A stretch of 64,000 bases of DNA from Acanthaster planci (Eukaryota > Echinodermata > Asteroidea > Valvatida > Acanthasteridae), in NCBI RefSeq assembly GCF_001949145.1, contig NW_019091458.1, forward strand, positions 708,039 to 772,038, given 5' to 3'. Of the stretch, positions 58,101 to 64,000 are shown piece after piece. Numbering within the stretch: the stretch's first letter is position 1; each line of letters begins with the position of its first letter. The notes beneath the pieces were generated by a model, which worked only from the letters and a program-made list of their open reading frames with translations, had not been told where the DNA came from and did not search any database. The position numbers were made by a program, and so were the translations under genes.

Positions 58101-61100
58101 GGGGTCTGTTAACCAGGGGTTGACAAATTGTTGCCAACTCAACCATAGTCCTTGATATTGACCCTAATCCTGTTATCATTAAACATCATTCCACTTCTGG
58201 TTTGACACACATGCACATAACCGCAAACAAAATTGTAAGATTTTGGGCCTGATTTCTCATCATGTTTCTTAATTGTAGCTTAGTGGTGAGGGAATTAAAG
58301 TCATGACTGTCATGTGTCGCAGTATAGTGAGATGTTAGTGTACCATTCATTGCACTGGTATGGTGTAGCACTGCAGATATAGACATGCAAGGTACTTCAG
58401 TGAAAAAGGGTCCTTTATACTGAATCCTACAACCTGAGTGTTTTTCAAACCTTACTGCAGCATGGTGCACTAGTGTGTGGACTTTGTGAACGAGTTTGAT
58501 TGTTGAGAAAGGAAGACGGCAAAAAGACAAAATACGCACATGAAATCTCATGAATACTTGTGAATAATCTTATTGTCAGCATTTGTCACAGAGTTGAATA
58601 TATATTTACTTGGGAGATATTTGATATTGATACATGTACTGGTATGTTGGATCTGCTGCTAAAGACTTATTTTCTCCAGTGCCCGCATTTGCACTCTGGA
58701 TTTTCCCATTTCATTTCCGTGGCTGGTTTTGGAGTTGAAGAAGCAAGTTTATTTTTAACATGACACCCCCGTTGCTCTTCCTCCGAAGTAAACTGAAGCA
58801 TGTATGTTTGCATGCTCAAGGGATAGATGGCATTGTTGAAGTTGACTCACCAGAAAAGGACTTTTTATTGTACTTGGGCTTTGCAGCAAAGTGCTTGACC
58901 AAAGTTTAGCGCTCGTTATTGCAATGTGTTTGTTGTTCATTTGTCAAATATAATTTCTACCTAGTAATTTCTCAATCTGCAGCTTGTTGAGCGTGTCGTG
59001 CGTAGTGTCCTGAATGGATTGGATAGCACAGTACTTGAAGCTTTGTACAAGCCCTCCAAACGCCCTCCAAAAGTTCAAGATCACAGTGATGGAAGTCCAG
59101 CCAAGAGTGAGTCACTCCTCTGATGTTTCGGTTTTTACCATGTGCACGCAGTTCGGCTGTTTTTCTCCCTTTAAAGTGTCCTTAATGTTTGAAGAAAAAG
59201 ATGCCAATTCCACAGCACTTGTGTCATTATGAAGCATCGTACAACTTTAAACGTTGCAACTTTCATTTGTCTTGCCTTTTGCAGAGGTGTTCTGTCATCT
59301 GGGTGTCATCTGTGACAACTGCAACAAAACTATTGTCGGTGTGCGTTATAAGTGTGGGTAAGTGTTGACGCACTGTAGTGCATTTTGTTGCATTTAGAAG
59401 AGTTCTCATTATGTTGTAATTAATGGGCTACATGGAGAAAAGCATCTTTTTCTTTTCTGATTGTTGGACGTAGGCATTGCACTGACTATGATCTGTGTGA
59501 AGCCTGTGAGGCCATTGAGGATGTCCATGAATCTAGCCACGTGTTCCTCAAACTTCGCCAGCCAGCCCATAAGGGCTTGGGTCTAAAGCCTAGTGGTAAA
59601 ATGGCTCCCCTACTGAAGCGGCCAATCTACAGCGATGACAGCTCTGCTACTGTCAGCAACAGGTGGGTGTTGGTCTTATAAAACTGAATTATTTGGGGTT
59701 ATGGATACTACCCCATGTGTTGTGGGTCGGAGGTATTATTGGAAGGTAATCAAAACAGAATGATGATTTCAGAAACAGATCTGTTGGCCTCTTACCATTA
59801 GTTTTGCCTATGTGCAGACTATTGGCCTCCAAAACAAAAGCAAGATGTAGCAATCAACTTTTGATAAACTGTCTAATACCATGAACAGTGATTCGCAAGA
59901 GTCATTTGAATAGTACCTATTCGATATTCCTTACTGCAACTTCATTTTGTCAACACTCCAGGGTGCATAACACACCGTGCGCTGCAGCCAAGTTCACTTG
60001 AAACACATGGTCTATCTCCGCAGATTTGTTGGACATTGTGTGTGTATAAAACAAATGGGCGGTTAGCTTGTTCCCAATGTTAGCCTGAGGTGTGAGTCAA
60101 GGCACCCTTGACATTTTAATCTGATAAGTTTGCCTGTGTACACAGATAGCCAGCTTGTGTTTACATGCCCTCTGACACATAATGGTTCAAAAAGTGTCAG
60201 CTTTGAATGTAGTTGTCGTTCTTTGCATCAGTCTAAAACGCCTAGAAGAGAAGATGGCTCGCAAGCAAGCCAAGGCGGAGCTGAAACGCAAGTTCAAGGA
60301 GGAGAAGCGACGATATCGAGGAGAGGTGTGTCACATGATCTCGCCCAGCAAGCGCGAGCGTCTGGAGCGCATGGCTGAGCGGCAGGTGGAAGAGATCCTG
60401 CAAGCAGCCCACGTGGTAGGGAAAGCCAAGGCAGAAGAAGTGACAGTTACCCAAGCGGATGCGGTGCCAGATGTGGTGATGGTACCCCAGGGGGACACTG
60501 TGCCTGGCACAGAGCACAAGGGAGAGGAAAGTGCGACAGAGACGAGCAAGCTGCTCATGTAAGTCCAAACGCATGATAGGCTGGCATGTGTGGCTTAACC
60601 AGATACTAGAGAACTGGCTGTTGCCTTGAATATCGGGCTCTGTTTTATTTTCCAGGATTTTAAACAAGAAATTTCCTAATTTTTTTTTTGGGGGGGGGAG
60701 ATTTCAATGTTTTGAATTTTCCCTCTGTCCCTGTTTGAACCCAGTATTCTACCTTTGGACTTGAAATGCGAAAGATTAACACCTTTTCAAAATCAAAGCA
60801 CCAACAGATGGCTAATAAAAGGGTATGACCAAACCTGCAAGTGTTATTTGGTTACTCTATGAATGAATGGATTGATGTATGGATGGTTTGGTTACGTTTA
60901 CAGTTTGGTTTCTGTTTAATTGAAACCAGTTTGTGTGAATAAAGGCTTCCCTTCAGATGTCAAAAGAAAATGGCCAAACATCTCAAACATTCTCATGCAA
61001 AAAAAGAGGAAAGACCACAAAGGAAGTCTGAAGTTGAAAGGTGCTAGTGGATGGACTTTTTAAAAGTAAGACAAATTCCTCAAGGCAGATGGCTCTCCTT

Positions 61101-64000
61101 AATTGTTGACTAAACTGTGTGAAAATTACAGGACCAAACAAACTGGCTATCAGATCCGTTGAATTCATAATTAAACGGAACAATTAAAATAGTAATTGAA
61201 AATTTGAAGCAAACAGTGTAACTCAATTTTTTTCTCAAAGCCGCCTGGTTTTTGGATACCTGCCGGTGCTGATATCCTATTCCTGATGTCTGGATTGAAT
61301 CTGAGAATTTCTCTAAGTTTGTTTTTAAGTATTCAGGAAGCGTAAAAATCATCAGAGTCGTCTGTAATGAACCGCAGTCTTTGAGCAGTTGTTATTCCCC
61401 AATTATCAACGTTTTGCTCCAGGCGTTGGAAGATGGATGCAGTGTTTGTGCGTGATGGCAACCTGCCTGATGACACCCACTTGCAGCCTGACACCAAGTT
61501 TGTCAAGAGCTGGGTTATGAAGAACACCGGACCAGCTACCTGGAACAAGGACACCAAGGTAGGAGCTGGGGGCAGAAATAAGAGGTGGCGTGGGGATGCA
61601 CTGTGTGTAGCGTATAGGTCCATGTGCACTTGACATGGGCTGTGCCGAGTGTGTGATCAATTTCATCAGAGTGTATGTACAGACGTGGCGTACATAGTGT
61701 GGACCTCTGTAGGGTATGATGGCACTGTGTGTCTTTGTGTGCTGACTGCCCATTTGAAACAGCTCCCAACTTCTCCTGTATTCGTCAGGCTTTCAGTCAA
61801 AGGTGATAAGGGGTTTAGGGTTAAATATGCAAAATTAACTGTCAAATTCTTGTTTTTGTCAAAATCCTTCCAAATTTGATAATGGCCATCCAAATAGGTT
61901 GAAATGTTTGTTCAAATGGATGGGCAGATTCTGTCCGTCCCCCAAAAATGTGGCTTTAGGGGTTTTTTTTGTTCTTTTGTTTCAATTTGTTTTGGGCCTT
62001 TGTAAATTTGGATGCACAGCACCAGTTCCATTGGTTCCCCATTTCTGTAACATTGACCCTGCATTTCTCCTGATTGTCACTCTTTGAACTTTGCAGTTGA
62101 AGTACCTGTGGGGTAGCATGCCTACCACCACCCCCGATGCTGTGGATGTGCCACCAGTTGCCCCCGGGGAGGAGGGAGAGATCTGTCTGGAGTTTGTGGC
62201 CCCCTCCCTACCAGGGCAGTACCAGAGCCACTGGCGCCTGGCCCAGGACGGTGAGCACTTTGGTCATCGGGTCTGGTGCAACATCACTGTCGACCAACCA
62301 ACCAGAGACGAAAAGGTACTCGTGACTTGAGATCTTCATAATCTTTGTTTGTTCATTTGTAACGGAAAGTAATTTTCTAGTCATTTTATATGTGATGGTG
62401 TTCATAATTAAACTTGTGTTCTTCTTTAGGTTTAGCTATCTCCACGTGCTCTTGCTTTTGTGTGTTTTGATGCTGCTATAGATTGGGGGTAAAATGGTTT
62501 AGGCTCCCAACTGACCTTGTCTGCAGTACGAACAATAAACAGTATCAAAGAGAAAAGAAAATCTCTTTGATTTTGAGGTGAAAAACTGTGGCCAATGATG
62601 TCCAATGTTACATCCCAATGTGGCAGTTGCATATTTCCCGCAAAACGTACACCTCCACAGTGCAGGTACTTCATGCAGCAGAACAGTAATGTTCCACTCT
62701 TCATTGATGTCTAACATGTTTTCAACTCCTTCAAGTCCTGTAGTTTTCAGTGACTGTATTAGTATCGAAGAGTTAAGTAGTGAATGGCTATGCTTATGCC
62801 AAATGTGACTGAAAAGTCTGAAAATTCACATCCACCCACCCCCCCTCATGCAAGCTTGTTACTTGTTGGATACAAATTTCATGTACTGGAAATTGCTCAA
62901 TGGAAACCAAACAACTTGAAGTATCCGATGCACTTGTCTGTGTCGGGATGGTTTCCAAATATGAAACATTTGTTCAGATTAAGTGATGTTATAGAAGCTG
63001 TTCTTAGACCAAAAGTGGATCAAAGACATTTTGAAAGAAACAGATGCTACATGCTTATCTAAGATACCATAGGGAATGAATCGACTGGTGATGGTGGAGG
63101 GCAAATGTGAATGGATAGCTCTGCAGGGTGAAGACTGACTTTGTTTCCTTCTTGTAACCCATACCAACAGTGGTGAAGGATGGGTTGAATCTTTTGGACT
63201 CGTTTAAAAATCATGGAAAGAAAGTTCATTCAGAGCAAGATAATTGTCCATCGAGCACTTTGCCTTTGCCTATTTAAGCTTATACACGCCCGCCATGTAG
63301 TTTTCTTTACCCAAGATTGATTTACAGGTGTCTTTTGTCATCCCCTTTAGAAAGTGGAAGATGCCAATCAGGAGGCCTCCTTCGATGCTGTGGCCCAGCT
63401 GCAGGCTGGCCAGCAGGACCCTTCCATCCCCATGCGGGTGTGCTCCTCGGCTGAGATGTTGACTGCCCAGGATGTGTTGTCCTTTGAGATGCTGAAGATC
63501 TCTGGCAGCAGCCAGGCAGAGACAGAGATGGAGTCGGAGGTGGCCACCCTGACTCACCAAACCACCCCGACACCTCACAACACACCACTGGGTAAGAGAT
63601 CCCACAGCACAAGGGGTTGATTGCAGAACACTGCTTAGCACAGGAAATATTTGCTTAGAGAAAACTAGAGCTCCTGCCCAAATTTTATGCCGTGTTTATC
63701 GCTGATTTTTGGTTATGGCGTATATTTGCTAAGCTGCATTTGCTGCTCTATGGAATTGTGCCCACGTCGACGTTATCACTTATCATCTAGTACTATAGTT
63801 TAGCACACAATTGGGCTTCAGTTCCCACCCTAAAGTAGCATTGAGGTCACATCTGTATGTCCATGGATTTCTCAGTTGACATACCTGAAATTCATAAATA
63901 CCTCAGACAGACTCCCTATTCAATAACGTTCAACTTGACCATGTATTAACCACTTCGGACAGGGGCATTTTTCAACGTGGAGGATGCTGGGCCAGCATGA
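46054..64000 (+). CDS. NBR1: NBR1 selective-autophagy receptor (5' part, 12 coding exons; 3' end outside window)
   Basis: Cytosolic cargo receptor that links ubiquitinated cargo and peroxisomes to LC3/GABARAP on forming autophagosomes, working with p62. Exons: 46054-46149, 49557-49619, 50644-50662, 54929-55089, 56968-57282, 58983-59106, 59285-59357, 59474-59662, 60232-60558, 61423-61558, 62097-62315 and 63351-63591. All introns are GT-AG and frames join without a stop for 654 residues. Domains: PB1 1-85 with acidic OPCA residues D48-E53; ZZ zinc finger 263-312 (C269, C272, C283, C286, C292, C295, H302, H306); basic helical segment 348-385; FW domain 461-568 with W486, W496, W506, W547 and W561; LIR-like LSFEML (617-622) within MLTAQDVLSFEML. 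The order matches vertebrate NBR1, not p62, which lacks the FW domain. The amphipathic helix, second LIR and UBA must lie beyond 64000. Confidence 0.95.
46171..46226. repeat. Hairpin near the NBR1 intron 1 donor
   Basis: GGACCCTACAAATCGCCC pairs with GGGCGATTGTAGGGTCC, one base bulged, around a loop of about 21 bases. In the pre-mRNA it would form a stable stem just inside intron 1. Confidence 0.8.
47681..47925. mobile_element. Fold-back MITE with ~56 bp arms
   Basis: Left CCTGGAGACAACACAGCGCA then CCCAGCCTAGCGAACCATTC and ACAAAAAGCATGCC. The right arm is the reverse complement (GGCATACCTTTTGTGAATAG through CTAGGCTGGCGTGATG to GTCGTCTCCAGG). Confidence 0.8.
48498..48740. mobile_element. MITE-like element with ~60 bp diverged inverted repeats
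   Basis: Left GGTAATTCCAGAAATTAGGG and right end reverse complement GGTAACTCCAGAAATTTGGG. Pairing continues inward through TGTGTCCCTGTTACATCT against CGTGTCCCTGTCACATCT. Confidence 0.75.
49557..49619 (+). CDS. NBR1: NBR1 coding exon 2 (PB1, OPCA)
   Basis: Residues 33-53, LKCYLNVGELDIRYVDDEND then E. Holds the acidic OPCA segment. Acceptor CCAAACAG; donor GTTAGT, phase 0. Confidence 0.93.
49620..50643 (+). other. NBR1 intron 2 (1.0 kb)
   Basis: AT-rich; an A12 run near 50294. Nothing else recognised. Confidence 0.75.
50644..50662 (+). CDS. NBR1: NBR1 coding exon 3 (19-nt microexon in PB1)
   Basis: Encodes VCLSCE and the first base of Gly60. The flanks are a strong acceptor (CTTCTCCCTAG) and donor (GTGAGT). 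Skipping would shift the frame, since 19 is not a multiple of three. Inclusion restores the PB1 match (ENDE-VCLSCEGELTEAKK against vertebrate ENEE-VSINSQGEYEEALK), so it is needed. Confidence 0.88.
53542..53570. repeat. Perfect 13-bp palindrome with 3-nt loop
   Basis: CCCTTGATGTGCA, TCT, TGCACATCAAGGG. Exact pairing of both arms. Confidence 0.9.
53933..54540. mobile_element. MITE-like element (~608 bp) with repeated TTTCACGAAA ends
   Basis: Left GCCGCCAATTTCACGAAAC and right end reverse complement AGCCGATTTCACGAAAC. Subterminal copies of the same word lie inside on both sides (54026-54040 and, inverted, 54442-54459), giving a symmetric layout. No transposase. Confidence 0.7.
54929..55089 (+). 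CDS. NBR1: NBR1 coding exon 4 (PB1 end, linker)
   Basis: Residues 60-113, from GELTEAKKIAQKQQDVLCLK (the last helix and strand of PB1) into a Ser/Ala/Pro-rich linker. Acceptor TACTTGCAG. The donor is the weak GTGCAG; the frame hits TGA shortly after, so splicing must occur here or very near. Confidence 0.88.
55090..56967 (+). other. NBR1 intron 4 (1.9 kb)
   Basis: Contains a MITE (55208-55452). The remainder is AT-rich with no further recognised feature. Confidence 0.75.
55208..55452. mobile_element. MITE with ~36 bp terminal inverted repeats
   Basis: Left AATTGTGACCCACCATCCCA then AAACCAGGCTGAAGTAGGTA. The right end is its near-exact inverse (TACCGACTTCAGCCTGGTTT, TGGGATGGTGGGTCACAGTT). 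245 bp, non-coding. Confidence 0.85.
56968..57282 (+). CDS. NBR1: NBR1 coding exon 5 (linker)
   Basis: Residues 114-218, Ser/Gln/Ala/Pro-rich and probably disordered. No domain is recognised. Frame and phase (0/0) join exons 4 and 6 without a stop, and a GTGAGT donor follows. The acceptor CATCTAG has a weak pyrimidine tract, so the 5' boundary is less certain than for other exons. Confidence 0.78.
57283..58982 (+). other. NBR1 intron 5 (1.7 kb)
   Basis: Holds the tRNA-like palindrome (57644-57811). Otherwise no feature recognised. Confidence 0.75.
57644..57811. repeat. Head-to-head tRNA-like fold-back element
   Basis: The + strand from about 57725 reads like a tRNA: TAGCTCAGTTGGTA (A-box), an anticodon arm with a mismatch, GCAGGTTCAAATCCTGC (perfect T-arm, B-box) and TCCAGTCA. 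The acceptor stem has one wobble and one mismatch and the D-stem is damaged, so it is a pseudogene. If the loop is read as ATGGTAT the anticodon would be GGU (Thr). The left half holds the same 3' sequence inverted (TGACTGGAGCGGGATTTGAA then CCTGCAACCTCCAGAG). Arms extend about 50 bp from ATGAACAAAGAAATTGACTG to its inverse CAGTCAATTTCTCTGTTCAT. Confidence 0.75.
58983..59106 (+). CDS. NBR1: NBR1 coding exon 6
   Basis: Residues 219-259 plus one base, LVERVVRSVLNGLDSTVLEA onward, a predicted amphipathic helix followed by a Lys/Pro-rich linker. It sits where vertebrate NBR1 has its first helical segment before the ZZ finger. Donor GTGAGT, phase 1. Confidence 0.88.
59285..59357 (+). CDS. NBR1: NBR1 coding exon 7 (ZZ finger, first half)
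   Basis: Residues 260-283, VFCHLGVICDNCNKTIVGVR then YKC. C269, C272 and C283 are zinc ligands. Matches vertebrate ACNNCQRRIVGVRYQC. Donor GTAAGT, phase 2. Confidence 0.95.
59474..59662 (+). CDS. NBR1: NBR1 coding exon 8 (ZZ finger, second half)
   Basis: Residues 284-346. HCTDYDLCEACEAIEDVHES followed by SHVFLKLR completes the ZZ domain (C286, C292, C295, H302, H306). A Lys/Pro/Ser-rich tail follows. Donor GTGGGT, phase 2. Confidence 0.95.
59663..60231 (+). other. NBR1 intron 8 (0.57 kb)
   Basis: GT-AG intron without recognisable content. Acceptor CTTTGCATCAG. Confidence 0.75.
60232..60558 (+). CDS. NBR1: NBR1 coding exon 9 (basic helix/coiled coil)
   Basis: Residues 347-455. LKRLEEKMARKQAKAELKRK and what follows is a highly charged helix, equivalent to vertebrate AEKQRLRAEKKQRKAEVKEL. 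An acidic, Val/Thr-rich linker follows. Donor GTAAGT, phase 2; the ATG at the join becomes Met456. Confidence 0.92.
60559..61422 (+). other. NBR1 intron 9 (0.86 kb)
   Basis: T- and G-run near 60680-60700 (TTTTTTTTTGGGGGGGGG). No other feature. Acceptor TTTTGCTCCAG. Confidence 0.75.
61423..61558 (+). CDS. NBR1: NBR1 coding exon 10 (FW domain, first half)
   Basis: Residues 456-501. DAVFVRDGNLPDDTHLQPDT, KFVKSW and MKNTGPATWNKDTK match vertebrate AAFVDENLPDGTHLQPGTKF-KHW-MKNTG closely. W486 and W496. Donor GTAGGA, phase 0. Confidence 0.96.
61559..62096 (+). other. NBR1 intron 10 (0.54 kb)
   Basis: No recognisable content. Acceptor AACTTTGCAG. Confidence 0.75.
62097..62315 (+). CDS. NBR1: NBR1 coding exon 11 (FW domain, second half)
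   Basis: Residues 502-574. LKYLWGSMP, LEFVAPSLPGQYQSHWRLAQ and FGHRVWCNITVD match vertebrate FMWGNL, VEFIAPALEGTYTSHWRLSH and FGPRVWCSIIVD. Donor GTACTC, phase 0. Confidence 0.96.
62316..63350 (+). other. NBR1 intron 11 (1.0 kb)
   Basis: AT-rich, no recognised element. Acceptor ATCCCCTTTAG. Confidence 0.75.
63351..63591 (+). CDS. NBR1: NBR1 coding exon 12 (LIR-like segment)
   Basis: Residues 575-654 plus one base. MLTAQDVLSFEMLKI (610-624) matches vertebrate LLTAQDLLSFELLDI and contains an F-x-x-L LC3-interacting type motif at F619-L622. It ends in Thr/Pro-rich TPTPHNTPL, also like vertebrate PHNTP. Donor GTAAGA, phase 1. Confidence 0.92.
63592..64000 (+). other. Start of NBR1 intron 12
   Basis: After the donor no convincing exon is seen before the window ends. 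A possible acceptor at 63961-63962 with an open frame to the edge is too short to judge. Confidence 0.6.

Noticed and set aside
60331-60667. Minus-strand open frames of 75 and 141 codons across NBR1 exon 9
   Set aside because: They are shadows of the GC-rich coding exon on the + strand.
63963-64000. NBR1 exon 13 beginning after CGGACAG
   Set aside because: The phase gives an open frame to the edge, but the acceptor lacks a pyrimidine tract and the 12 residues resemble nothing in NBR1.
1-64000. CRISPR arrays, bacterial operons, rRNA genes, viral or toxin genes
   Set aside because: None seen. Gene structure with GT-AG introns is plainly that of an animal nuclear genome.

Overview
This is a piece of animal nuclear genome with two intron-rich, protein-coding genes on the + strand, both read directly from conserved protein sequence and consistent splice phases. 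The first is a complete Wnt gene, best placed in the Wnt10 subfamily: four coding exons from 17003 to 40918, 390 residues. The second is the 5' part of NBR1, the selective-autophagy receptor: twelve coding exons from 46054 to 63591, 654 residues and one further base, running off the right edge before the UBA end. Wnt10 plus NBR1, large introns, many short inverted-repeat elements, frequent TAGGCCTA-like words and very dense TGTACATG words suggest a marine invertebrate deuterostome, most likely an echinoderm. The species cannot be fixed from the sequence alone. || Layout: 1-16783 holds no recognisable gene. It is a mosaic of fold-back elements, MITE-like elements and dispersed repeats, including a 1.56 kb inverted-repeat element (6924-8483) with another MITE-like element inside it. 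A TATA box and initiator lie at 16784-16818, a two-codon uORF follows at 16870-16878, and Wnt exon 1 (signal peptide) is at 17003-17064. Introns of 3.4, 15.5 and 3.9 kb, full of repeats, separate the four Wnt exons. A poly(A) signal sits at 41142. From 41166 to 46053 is an intergenic stretch with MITE-like elements and a 653-base assembly gap (44699-45351) that falls inside another copy of the 6924-8483 family. NBR1 follows in the same orientation: PB1 domain (exons 1-4), low-complexity linker (5-6), ZZ zinc finger (7-8), basic helical segment (9), FW/NBR1 domain (10-11) and an LC3-interacting-like segment (12). || The two genes are not expected to work in one pathway: Wnt10 is a secreted lipid-modified signal and NBR1 is a cytosolic cargo receptor. 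They share orientation and proximity only. I found no CRISPR array, operon, rRNA or convincing functional tRNA, and no new gene system. The most unusual content is the collection of fold-back elements, including a head-to-head tRNA-like palindrome in NBR1 intron 5, and gene-structure details such as a 19-nt microexon inside the PB1 domain and an extra cysteine and polybasic loop in the Wnt protein.
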